DNA from: Lyophyllum atratum
Taxonomy: Eukaryota; Basidiomycota; Agaricomycetes; Agaricales; Lyophyllaceae
Direction: 5' to 3'
Length of the DNA stretch: 64,000 nucleotides
NCBI GenBank assembly: GCA_014905825.1
Contig: JACGCN010000012.1
Span: 620,001 to 684,000 of the forward strand
How positions within the stretch are numbered: position 1 is the first letter of the stretch; every line of letters begins with the position of its first letter. Of this stretch, positions 1 to 9,572 are shown one piece after another. The position numbers and the translations under genes are program-made. The notes beneath the pieces are model-generated. The model made no database searches, was not told the origin of the DNA, and was given only the letters and a program-made list of their open reading frames with translations.

Positions 1-1941
1 TGCATCGTTGGAATTCCGGGACTGAGTTCGTGGCACCTTGGGCAATCCACAGGAGCGAAGAGGACCGACCAGAGTGCACGCGAAGGTCGTCAGCGGTCGC
101 GAAACCTGAGCAAGACGGCGTCCGTCGTATCCAGCAAATATAAGTCCGCTAAGCCATAAATGACTCGGCCAACAAAACCTTGGGCAAAATCGTCAACTCG
201 AGGGGGGAGTCCAGCATCACGTACCGTCACTTTGTTCAATTCTTGTACATCCTGTACCAGGCGAATTCCACCCTTTTTCGCGACTGCAAATATTCGTGAG
301 CAATAAGAAGCAGTGGAATGCTCGTACTTGTTTGCAGCAACTTGGGTCTTCAACATATCTCGTACCGTATCTTCGATTGCCTTCGGGATTTGTATCGGTT
401 CTTGTACCCATGTTGTATGAACGGGGATCTCGTAGTCAGGGAAGTATTTTTCAGAAAATGTACCTCGTTCGGAATCGTCGAAAGCTAATGCTCGGTCACG
501 TTCGCGGAGGACACCAACCAGAAGATCGATCTCTCGCGGTTTCAAGAAATCTGGATACACGGTCAATAGAATCGCATCAAGTCGTTCACGGGTCAGACGG
601 GCAGTAGGGACAAATTTCGCTAAAGGAACGGGATCTAAGGTTAACAAAGGTAGAGTAGGAATAATTACCGGCTTGAACGTTTGACCCGCGGGATCGGGCA
701 TGTAACTTTGGACCGGGTGTACTTTACGGTCGACAGTTTTGTATTTCGTTCTAGTCTGGAGGGCAGTGAGTCTTGTAGGTTCTGAGAACGCACGTTGAGT
801 CCAGGGCGTTGGTAAAAGGTCTTGATCTGGAGATGCAAAGGCGACTTGACGTAAAGTATGGTCATAGGAATCTGGGGGGCATAACTCAATTAGTTCTGAA
901 GAATCGTCGAAAAAAGTTTGTAAAGTTCGACCAAAGCGAGGGATGGGCACGTCCGTCTTTGGATACGTGACCTTCGCTAGTTTTCCGAATGGGAATGTTC
1001 GACGCCGACTTCGTCGGGTCTTGGCTGATGGCGACACCCTTGGTTCAAAGTTTTAGCATTGCGAGACGCGTTAGGACTACAAAGAGGGATAGAAAGAGTC
1101 GGCGGGTCGTCACCCTGATCACCGTTTTTCCAGAGACGCATTTGCATATGCCCCTGGCGGGTGTAGTTCACGGACGCGCTGTACCATTGAAGCCACGGTT
1201 GACCTAAAATCACGTCCTGACGGTCAGAACCTACACCTCCGGTAGAAATAAAGAAATGGTGGTCGAATCGATGTCCAGAAATTGATACTTTAGCGTCTCG
1301 AACGCATCCCCGAGTTGGACAGGGTTACCGTTAATACCTTTGAGCGACCACCGAGTCCCGTCGAGATCGAGTGCTAGGTTCGTTTGATCGTAAAGTCCAG
1401 AAGTGATGAGGTTAAGTTCCGAGCCTGTGTCAACCATGAAGTAAACGGGAACGTTGCCGAATTTGCCTTCGAATCGTCCAGTGACCATAGCGTAAAGGGG
1501 TTGAACATGAATCTTGATGGCCGCTGCATATCGTCGGTAAATGTCGTCCTCGTCGTCCTCGTCCGGGTGGTAGTCCACTTGAACACGGGATTCGGCGATC
1601 TCGGGCGACCAAAGAGCATCTTCAAAGTCGTCGTCGGCCTCCATGGTACCTACCCAGCGTCGGTCGTAGTCTGAATAGCAAGGCTCTTCGTCAATCATGT
1701 CTACAAGGTTAGCTGTAACTGGCGGTTTGTCGGTGTACTCCCTTCGTGTTTTGGTAAGGTTTGCGAATCTACGTTGCATTTCGGGAGAAGCACCAAGTAA
1801 GTCTCGTAAGGAAAGAGTAATGGACGTAGCTAGAATCTTGTCTTGTAACGCGTCCGCGTCGTAGGACTCTTGAACAGTTGAAGTAAAATGGTAGGCTGGA
1901 CCGGTTTTCGCCTGAGGGTTTTTGCCAGTTGCGTCGTGCAT
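1..1941 (-). pseudogene. Ty3/gypsy retrotransposon polyprotein fragment (protease to reverse transcriptase), decayed
   Basis: Reading leftward on the minus strand, 1941-1231 encodes a gag/protease stretch with the aspartic-protease motif YFMVDTGSELNLIT. A second frame near 1213-977 carries ILGQPWL, the short block that usually follows the gypsy protease. A third frame, 1037-90, holds the start of reverse transcriptase, including RLVQDVQELNKVTVRDAG and a GLADLY block. The product would supply protease and RT for a Ty3-type LTR element. It is interrupted by at least two frame changes (around 1220 and 1000). Just left of 130 the RT frame shifts again, and the window edge cuts off the rest (RNase H, integrase). 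No gypsy LTR is visible. The right side stops where the copia LTR begins at 1949, so the copia element probably inserted into or beside it. I am confident of the family; the copy is clearly non-functional. Confidence 0.8.
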
Positions 1942-1948
1942 ATCGTAG

Positions 1949-2307
1949 TGTTAGAACAGGCAAGCGCAGGGATGTCAGGTTAGACAGCTACAAGCTGAAG
2001 TCCGAAGTTAGAAACTAGTATATTGAGGAACTGACTGATCTACTCACCTGAAGTCCGAAGTTAGAAACTGGGGATTTCAGGTCAATCTAATCTACTATAT
2101 ATACTGTGCACAAGAAGGCTGTGTGCACTGGTTAGGTAGCTAAGGAAACTGATCTGGTCAACAGGCAGTGTAGTAAGTCACCATCAAGATGGTGATGCAA
2201 CCAACACAGCCTGCAACACAGGAATGCTGTACAGTAACAACCATCAAGATGGTTGATGGGAGATAGGTTGGGAACGAGATTAGATAGCCCAGAAGGCGTT
2301 TCTAACA
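1949..2307 (-). repeat. Complete 3' LTR of the copia element (359 bp)
   Basis: It runs from TGTTAGAACAGG at the left to CGTTTCTAACA at the right, so both ends have the TG...CA form and form a short inverted repeat TGTTAGAA/TTCTAACA. The left 219 bp match the truncated LTR at 6924-7145. Internal direct repeats of AAGTCCGAAGTTAGAAACT occur around 1997 and 2052. Confidence 0.88.
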
Positions 2308-5300
2308 CTCCCCCCTGAACCAGCATATCTCCAAGTCAAGAAATAATAAACGAGAGGGAGATTAAACGAAAATGCCATGTGTAGTCTACAGAATTCGACT
2401 TTTGGAAGAGGAAGGGGTTTAGTAAGTATATCTGCCACTTGTTCAGTGCCAGGGATGTGATGAGGCGCAATTTTGCGTGCATCTACAACGTCTCTAAGCC
2501 AGAAATAACAGAGATCAAGCTGTTTCATGCGCCCATGATGCTCGGGGTTCTTGGTGACACTGAGAGCGGATTGGTTGTCAATCATGAGGGGAGAGGCTTC
2601 CTTGACTGTGTAGCCCATCTCATGCAAAATGTTGCGCATCCATAGGATCTCCTTCCCAGCTTCAACTGCAGCAATGTACTCTGCTTCAGTTGTTGAAAGC
2701 ACAACAAAGGTTTGCAATTTGCTGCTCCAGCCAATTGCTCCACCACCAAGTGTCGTCAGATATCCCGCAGTAGAGCGTCCAGAATCCGGGCAATCACCAT
2801 GAGAAGCATCACAGAATGTGGTAAACAGCTCTGTGCCCAGACTACCATTGTAATGCAGCTTGTAATCAAGTGTGCCTTTGCAATAGCGCAATAAATGCTT
2901 GACTGCAGCCCAGTGCTTCGGTCCAGGAGACGAATTGAAGCGACCTAAGCATGACACCGCATAGGAAATGTCGGGGCGGGTCATTGTAGAAAGGTATTGC
3001 AAAGAGCCAACTGCATTCAAATACGGCACATTGCGCATTTCCTCAATTTCTGCTGGTGTTTGAGCATACATCGCTTTAGAAAGCTTTGTCCCTGGTGCCA
3101 TAGGCGTGGAGACGGGGTTGCAATCGCTCATGCCGTAGCGCTCGAGCATGTCAACAATGTATTGACGTTGGGAGAGTGCAATTGAGCGATTGGGACGGTC
3201 ACGGATGATTTCAACACCCAGCAGGAATTTAGAAGCGCCCAAGTCACGGATTTTGAAGTGCTGAGAGAGCTCATTGACAGCCTTGTCAAGCGCGGAAGTG
3301 GATTTCGATGCAAGTGTGATATCGATGTAGATGGGGACAATGATCTTGACCTCTCCCTTGACATAAATGTAAATGGGGCGGTCAGATTCAAGTCTAGTAA
3401 ACCCCATCTTTAGAAGTGCAGCATGCAACTTCTTATTCCACTGCCTGGCTGACTGTTTGAGGCCATAGAGCGACTTGCTCAGCTTCAAAACCTGGTTGGG
3501 ACCACCTTGATGAAATCCCTCTGGCTGGCGCATGTAGATATCCTCCTCCAAGTCACCATTGGGGAAAGCAGATGTAACATCCACTGAGCGCAATTCCATG
3601 TCCTCGATGCCAGCAATGGCAAGAATAAGGCGCAGAGCAGCAGGACGGAATGTAGGTGCGAAGACCTCGTTGTAATCAATGCCAGGACGTTGACTATAGC
3701 CCTTTGCAACGAGTCTAGCTTTATAGCGCTCAATAGAACCGTCTGCATTGCGCTTAATGCGAAATACCCAACCAGAGCCAATTATTTTTATCAGAAGGCA
3801 AGTCAACGATCTCCCAAGTGCCATTGCCAACCAAGGATGTCATTTCGGCATTAGCAGCATCTCTCCATTTCTCTGCATCCGGTGCCTTCATTGCCTGCTT
3901 GTATGTGCGCGGATCTGAGCTAGAAGCCATTCCCGCAAACTGCACATCTTCGAAATGCTCATCCTCTGGTGCTTCCGGCTCATCCTCGTCACTACTATCA
4001 GGGATAGCAGGTGGAGGATTTCGTGCAACAACCCACCAGTTGCCAGGAGGCTTAACAGTGCGTTTCTCACGGCGTTGTGCAAGAGGCGGCGACACTGGTG
4101 CAGGAGGTGGTGTTGCAAGTGCAGGAAGCGGTGTTGGATTGCGAGCTGGTGGCGTTTCAGGTTCAGGTGAATGCTCGTGATGCTGGGCAGGTGCAGGAGG
4201 CGGAGGCGGCGTGATAGGACGATTTTCAGGTGCAGGAGGTGCTGGAGGCAATTGATGAAGCAAAATGTCTCCCCCCCCATCATCGAGTGCAGGTAGTTGA
4301 ACTGCATCCTGAATGGGAGAAGAGTGCTCACGGCGGATATGGAGATCTACAGGGGGCATAGGCGGAGGTGGAGGTGGAGGTCTAGTGGTGACAGACAGTC
4401 CAGGGAAATAGCGCTCATCAAACTCTGCTCTCTCTGAGATGATAGTCTTTTTGGTTTGTGGATTGTAAAACAACCAGCCCTTGTATCCAGGCGGATAACC
4501 AATGAAGACGCATCTCTGCATGTGAGGTTCAAGAGATTTGCGCTTATCCCTTTGCACATAGACGTATGCAAGGCATCCCCAAACTCGAAGATGGCTAACA
4601 TCTGGTTTGCGCTTATGCCAGCCTTGATAAGGCGTAATTGGCTCAGGCGCAGTAGGGAGACGGTTTAAAACATGTATCTGAGCGCCTAGACACCATTCCC
4701 AAAATGACGGGGGCAAGCCAGATTCATTAAGCATCGCGGTAATGTCATCAGCCAGAGTCCTGTTGGTGCATTCTGCAACACCATTCTGCTGAGGACGATT
4801 ACGCGTGGTATGGCGGCGCTGAATGCCACATTCATTGGTAAATTTAATGAATGCGTTGGACATGTACTCCCCACCCTTATCCTCTTGAAGCGCCAGGATT
4901 TTCGCATCGAAATGGTTCTCTGCGTACGCTTTGAAGGTCTGGAATGCAACCAATGTGTCGCTTTTTCGCCTAAGACCCATGGCAGCTTTAAAGCTGGTGC
5001 AGTCATCAATGAATGTAACCCAGTAACGGCTGCCTTGCTGTGAGGTAACCGGCAGTGGAGGTCACTGTGGATCAATTCAAGTGGCTTAGAAGCACGACTA
5101 GGTGACGAGGGGAAAGGATTTGAGCGCATTTTGCCAGCCAAGCATGGCTCACAAATTGGATCAGGCTTCTGAGACGATTTCAACACAAGCCCAGTCACCA
5201 GCTCATCCTTGATCATCTTCTTGACATGTGCATAATTGTGATGTGCAAAGCGACGATGCCATAGGGTCAGATCAAGGGGAAGCGTCGAGGTAATGCCTGC

Positions 5301-6578
5301 AAACTCCGAAATTGGTTCAGTGGATCCATCCAAACGTGCAGAGTTGTTGGAATTAATGGATGCGCAGAACAACTTCTTTCCATCTAAACCGAAATGCATG
5401 GCTTTAGAATCAATGTGGATATGATAGCCTTTATTTCGAGTTAAGTATAGACAGGATAGAAGGTTGTTTCGGAGTAAGGGGACATGCAAGACTCTGGTAA
5501 ACTCTATAGCTCTGAGCTCCTTGCCATTGACTATTGGCTTGAAAACTACAGAACCAACAGCTGAATAAATAAGCGTGTTGTCTGCTAACCTGATTGGAAT
5601 GCGACAGGGGGTATAATTGCGAACCCAATTTTGGTGAGGCGTCATGTGAGTAGTGGCGCCTGTGTCTGCAATCCAATCAAAGTCAGCATGGAGCTGAAGA
5701 GTAGAGAGATCAGAATGATCTGGGAGACGAGTACTTGCATTTCCGGCAAATTCCTCCGGGGCGTCCTTGGCTGCATTAGCCTGTTCTGAGCGCTTTTTCT
5801 GGCGTGGACTTTGTGCGTTGTCCTTAGCCTGCTTCTGTGCCCTTTGGTAGGCAAAGCATTTAGTCACATTATGGCCAGGTTTGCCACAGAAGTCACAAAT
5901 TGCATTGACCAGGGCTGCAGCCATGGCAATTGTGGAGGCAGAAGTGTCTGCAGCACGACGACGACGTTGGGTTTCCTCTGTAACAAAGGCTTGCTGAATG
6001 GTAGCCTTGTCGAGTTTGTCAAGAAGGAGGAGAGACGAGGTGAAGTTGGAGAACTCTTCAGGCAGAGATCTAATGAGTGCCATTGAGGCTAGCTCACTGT
6101 CCAATTCGTCAATGCTGAAGGAAGCAGGGCGCAAATCCTTGATGCGACGCAATGCCAGGTCAACTCTGTTCATAAGAGTTTGAAGTGACTCCTCTTCCTC
6201 CTTTCTGATGGAGAATAAGTCGTCATAGGCATTAAAACGAGTGCCAGGGCGCTTTTGCAGATGCACTTTCTCTAGTGCTTTCCACATCTGCACAGAGTCA
6301 TCAGAGATTCCTTGAAAATGAATCCTCTGGTCAGGCTGGACCATTAAGTAGATGTGACCAGCTGCCTTCTCTGCTAGCAGTTCCCAGGCATCGACGGCAG
6401 CATGGTCCGTGGAGGTGCGGGGTGATGACACAGCAGGCAGAGTAGATTTGCCTGAAACGATGCGCCAGAGGCCCTGGGACATCAGCCAGGCTTGCATTTC
6501 ACCTGACCAGGTGGGATAATTGGTAGCATCGAGTTTGGCAAAGCCAAGTTTGGTGGTGTTGGAATTGGATGATGACAT
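2280..6578 (-). pseudogene. Copia gag-pol polyprotein (gag, protease, integrase, RT, RNase H), frameshifted
   Basis: The likely start is ATG at 6578 (MSSSNSNTTKLGFAKLDATN). In order it encodes a gag domain, a zinc knuckle (CDFCGKPGHNVTKC), a protease (DWIADTGATTHMT), a pre-integrase HHCC region (LWHRRFAHH...CEPCLAGK), and an integrase core (IHSDLH, LQEDKGGEY, QNGVAE). RT and RNase H follow ([31 protein letters not shown]). Integrase changes frame around 5050-4980. A second frame break lies near 3830-3750, just before the RT segment [20 protein letters not shown]. The RT active site reads YIDI where copia enzymes have Y-x-D-D, so one catalytic aspartate is missing (3318-3329). A proline-rich linker (4000-4400) lies between integrase and RT. 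The last codons run into the 3' LTR. The family is certain and the copy is inactive. Confidence 0.92.
2308..2316 (-). other. Polypurine tract of the copia element
   Basis: On the minus strand AGGGGGGAG sits directly against the 3' LTR. Such a purine run primes plus-strand DNA synthesis in LTR retrotransposons. Its position, one base from TGTTAGAA, fixes the LTR boundary. Confidence 0.75.
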
Positions 6579-6908
6579 GATGGCGCTTTGGGGTGTTTTG
6601 AACACTATGAATCAAATGGAATACAACCAAGTTCCAGCAATAATGAGCTGGCAGAGTTCCAATTTGAGCCTTCAGGAATGTGTGCAGCAGGAAAAGCGAG
6701 GTATAGTAAAGGTAGGTATGTAACTGCTGACTTCCCAGTTGTAACACCTCCCAGATCAACGGGGTTACCGCGATATTTCTGAGGTAGGTTATAAGCAACA
6801 CCCACTAAAGGGTAGAGGCCCAACAGTTGGAAGGCAAAGTAACTAAAGGGAGCTGCACACACTATAAAGGCAAGTGAGAATCAAAAAATCGAACTAAGCT
6901 CTTAGAGC

Positions 6909-6923
6909 GCGGGGCCCATAACC
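6909..6923 (-). other. Primer-binding site matching the anticodon arm of initiator tRNA-Met (half-tRNA type)
   Basis: Directly inside the 5' LTR the plus strand reads GCGGGGCCCATAACC. This resembles the anticodon arm of eukaryotic initiator tRNA-Met (CAU flanked by GGGCC and AACC). Its complement on the element strand can therefore pair with the cleaved 5' half of that tRNA, the priming mode known for Drosophila copia. The preceding plus-strand bases (CTTAGAGC) are also tRNA-like. It is a primer site and not a tRNA gene. Confidence 0.72.
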
Positions 6924-7145
6924 TGTTAGAACAGGCAAGCGCAGGGATGTCAGGTTAGACAGCTACAAGCTGAAGTCCGAAGTTAGAAACTGGTTTATTG
7001 AGGAACTGACTGATCTACTCACCTGAAGTCAGTTAGAAACTGAGGACTTCAGGTCAATCTAATCTACTATATATACTGTGCACAAGAAGGCTGTGTGCAC
7101 TGGTTAGATGGTAGCTAAGGAAACTGATCTGGTCAACAGGCAGTG
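6924..7145 (-). repeat. 5' LTR of the copia element, truncated (U3 side missing)
   Basis: It starts TGTTAGAACAGGCAAGCGC like the other LTR and matches it up to CAACAGGCAGTG at 7145. The last ~140 bp of the LTR (the 5' U3 side on the element strand) are absent and replaced by unrelated sequence. Because U3 carries the promoter, this copy should not drive transcription of the element. Confidence 0.85.
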
Positions 7146-7565
7146 CAGGGACACCCGTCCTTGCCTTGTCTAATTTTGGAGGTATCACAGTGAAGATTGG
7201 TCCTAAGAGCGACGGACAAATGGGCATAGCGGCCAGAAAAACCAGCAGACACATCCTGTGAAATGTGACGTTAATACGAGGGAAGATGTTCACGGATGGA
7301 GGAGTTACTCACCAATTGCAGACCATTTCTGAGGGATGAGAAGGGCCATAACACCAGCACAGAGTAAGAATATGATGGGTCACCGACATTCTATCCAGAT
7401 GGAGGATTAATGAGTAGGTTGTAGGTAATCGATGCCACACCAGTTCCACACCGGTTCAGAGTCGTGGAGTCGTGGGCACAGTATCAGCGGATGTAGCAGC
7501 GGAAAGACAAGCGATGTGCGATGCGTGGCATGCAAATTGCACAAGGGGACCATCATCTACATGTA
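7146..7565. other. Gap between copia and Tc1-like elements, nothing recognised
   Basis: No complete gene is visible. On the minus strand a short hydrophobic reading (IFPRINVTFHRMCLLVFLAA, about 7290-7230) and a possible 56-bp intron near 7310-7256 could be a remnant exon, but I cannot assign it. Confidence 0.4.
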
Positions 7566-7660
7566 CAGTGGCGTGAGAAAAGATTGCAGAGTCGACGCGT
7601 CTCGGTTCGACGCGTCAACCACACCACAACGGTAACACTTATGGACTAACTTGCAGGGAG
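7566..7660 (+). repeat. Left terminal inverted repeat of the Tc1-like element
   Basis: It is 95 bp and pairs with 9079-9173. It contains two direct copies of TCGACGCGTC (positions 27-36 and 42-51 of the repeat), each with a GACGCGTC palindrome. These are likely transposase-binding sites by analogy with other Tc1 elements. Confidence 0.9.
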
Positions 7661-7840
7661 TAAAAATTAGCTTATCATATGTAGTTTTGTTATATACAAT
7701 GAAATGTTATATTGAGGTATCATGGCGGAGCTTTGAGCCTTGCAAGTCAGTAGGCAGGTTGTCTGAATATGGTACATAAACAGTCTGTATCGATAACATC
7801 ACAAAAGCATAAGAATAGTGGAGGATATGATGCGAGGAGG

Positions 7841-8867
7841 TTAATAGCGTGTATATTTACCCTTGGCAGCCTTTAATGCCTCAACGCGAGCCGGTATTGA
7901 GTCATACAGGCGACGGACATAGTGCAAGTCCAATTTGGCCCATTCCTGCTGAAGAACCTCCCACAGCTCCTCGAGATTGCGTGGGCGGGGGTTGCGAGCA
8001 CACACACGACGGTCGAGGGCCTCCCAGGCATGTTCAATGATGTTCATATCAGGTGACGAAGGCGCCCAGGGCAGCACCTTGATGTTGTGATCCCTGAACC
8101 ACTGAGTCGCGCGACGTGATGTGTGCTTCGGATCGAGATCTTGTTGGAAAATGATGTTGCGAGGGGTTTTTGAATGGTCCTGAAGGGAGCCCAGGAAGGA
8201 TTGGGAGAGAATAGAGCAGTATTGCTCTGCGTTCATGCGGCCATCGACACGGTGAAGGCGGCCTGTCCCGTTCCATGAGATGCAACCCCAAACCTGCAAA
8301 CTGCCCCCGCCATGCTTCACCGTCTTCTGCACATTCCTCTCCAGTAGCTCTTCCCCCACCATCCTCCGACAGTACTGCTTCCCATCCGACCCAAAAAGAT
8401 TGAATTTGGACTCATCTGTGAACCAAACTCCCCGCCAGAATGATGTCGACTTCCGAAAATGTGACTGAGCCCAGTTCTTTCGACCTGTAATGTGTTTCTT
8501 CGATAACCACGGCTTTTTTGCTTCGTATCCTGCCATGCATGCCCATGCGGATAAACATCCGGCGGACTGTGGAGGGGTCGACATGCGGGAAAAGTTCCCG
8601 CTGGACATCAGTCGCGTCCGAACATTCCCCGCTCGTGATCGCTCGCTTAGCGCGACGTTCTGCATGAGGTGACAGAGCCCTCGGACGGCCAGGAATTGGT
8701 GTCTTGGTGTAGAAATCGGGGTTTTCGCCCTGTTCCATGAGTTTGTCGTAGTTGCGTGAAGCGGTGGTGGGATGGATGCCGAGTGCATTGCCAATTTCGA
8801 GGAAAGGTTTGCCTTGAGCCTTCATCTCAAGAATTCGGGCTTTCTTGGTTGGGGTACATGCAACCAT
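7841..8867 (-). pseudogene. Tc1-like DD34E transposase, one frameshift
   Basis: The N-terminal part (8867 to about 8515, MVACTPTKKARILEMKAQG) is a helix-turn-helix DNA-binding region with a GRPRAL hook between its two halves, as in Tc1 transposases. The catalytic part continues in another frame. It includes WFTDESKFN (first Asp), FQQDLDPKHTS (second Asp) and SSPDMNIIEHAWE (Glu), with exactly 34 residues between the second Asp and the Glu. The frame change falls at or next to a run of six A (plus-strand T at 8514-8519), where SKKAVV in one frame becomes AKKPWLSKKH in the next. Apart from this single slip the protein looks full length (about 340 residues). The copy may be recently inactivated, or the slip may be a sequencing error in a homopolymer. 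Confidence 0.9.
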
Positions 8868-8943
8868 GTTGGAATGGATATTTGTGAGTGATCTTCCAGC
8901 GAAAAGACGCGAGGTTTGATGTTTGGGTGAAGAAAATCGACGA

Positions 8944-8959
8944 ACACGACGCGTCGTGT
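8944..8959. promoter_or_regulatory. Perfect 16-bp palindrome ACACGACGCGTCGTGT upstream of the transposase
   Basis: It lies between the transposase start (8867) and the right TIR and shares the GACGCGTC core with the TIR motifs. A second imperfect palindrome (GTGACTGTCAC) follows at about 8963-8973. It may be a subterminal transposase site or an operator; this is inference from position and core. Confidence 0.45.
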
Positions 8960-9078
8960 CAATGTGACTGTCACAATTTCACGACATGTCAGTGTGATCA
9001 TAGGATTTCTTGCCTCAATGACATTTTTAATACTTGTACAAGTACACACATAAACTACACGTCCTTAGCTCCCTATCT

Positions 9079-9173
9079 CTCCCTGTAAGTTAGTCCATAA
9101 GTGTTACCGTTATGGTGTGGTTGACGCGTCGAACCGAGACGCGTCGACTCTGCAATCTTTTCTCACGCCACTG
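9079..9173 (-). repeat. Right terminal inverted repeat of the Tc1-like element
   Basis: Reverse complement of 7566-7660 with two mismatches; it carries the same paired TCGACGCGTC motifs. Confidence 0.9.
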
Positions 9174-9572
9174 TAGGTAATAATAAGCATACAGATGGAG
9201 CTCCACCGGATATCCATAACTCGTCTTCTCAGCTTGAAATGATACATTCGTGGAGCCAGAGGAGCGCATGAGAAGGGACAAGGGAAGGCAAGGGAAGGCA
9301 AGGGAAGGTGCATAGCTTGATGGTGAATTGAACGCGGCAGAGCAAGTCAGGCCCATACACGTCTGCCTTCTGACCGTGGGAATACATGGACAACTTGTCC
9401 ATTCAGACAGGGCGAAATTCCTGAGACCATGGTAATTACGCCTACTTCGACATTGACAATTTACATTACATATCCACTTCAGTATCAAAGTGTTCCACCT
9501 GTCCAGTTCTATGATCACCGTCATCAAAAACATTCATGAAAAGTGAATGGTTCCAGTGGTTACGCGCTGTAC
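9174..9572. other. Gap right of the Tc1-like element; short AAGGGAAGGC tandem repeat
   Basis: No gene recognised. Three tandem copies of a 10-bp AAGGGAAGGC-type unit lie at about 9281-9308. Confidence 0.4.

Larger units (their letters stand above)
1949..7145 (-). mobile_element. Ty1/copia LTR retrotransposon, minus strand, degenerate
   Basis: The order on the minus strand is 5' LTR (truncated, 7145-6924), primer-binding site (6923-6909), leader, gag-protease-integrase-RT-RNase H (6578-2280), polypurine tract (2316-2308) and 3' LTR (2307-1949). Protease and integrase lie upstream of RT, which is the copia order and not the gypsy order. The two LTR copies share most of their first ~220 bp with scattered substitutions and small indels, so the insertion is not recent. 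The outer part of the 5' LTR is missing, so no target-site duplication can be recovered. Left flank is a decayed gypsy element; right flank is unrecognised sequence. Confidence 0.9.
7566..9173 (-). mobile_element. Tc1/mariner-superfamily DNA transposon with 95-bp TIRs and TA target duplication
   Basis: The element is 1608 bp long, flanked by TA (7564-7565 and 9174-9175), and begins CAGTGGCGTGAGAAAAG at both ends in inverted orientation. The 95-bp terminal repeats differ at only two positions. A single gene on the minus strand encodes a DD34E transposase but is frameshifted. Size, TA duplication and DD34E spacing agree with a Tc1-like element. Confidence 0.93.

Noticed and set aside
6895..6923. 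tRNA gene (initiator Met anticodon arm)
   Set aside because: Only the anticodon-arm part is present and it abuts an LTR; it is a primer-binding site.
8049..8291. Additional minus-strand reading inside the Tc1 element
   Set aside because: It overlaps the catalytic domain of the transposase in another frame and has no motif.
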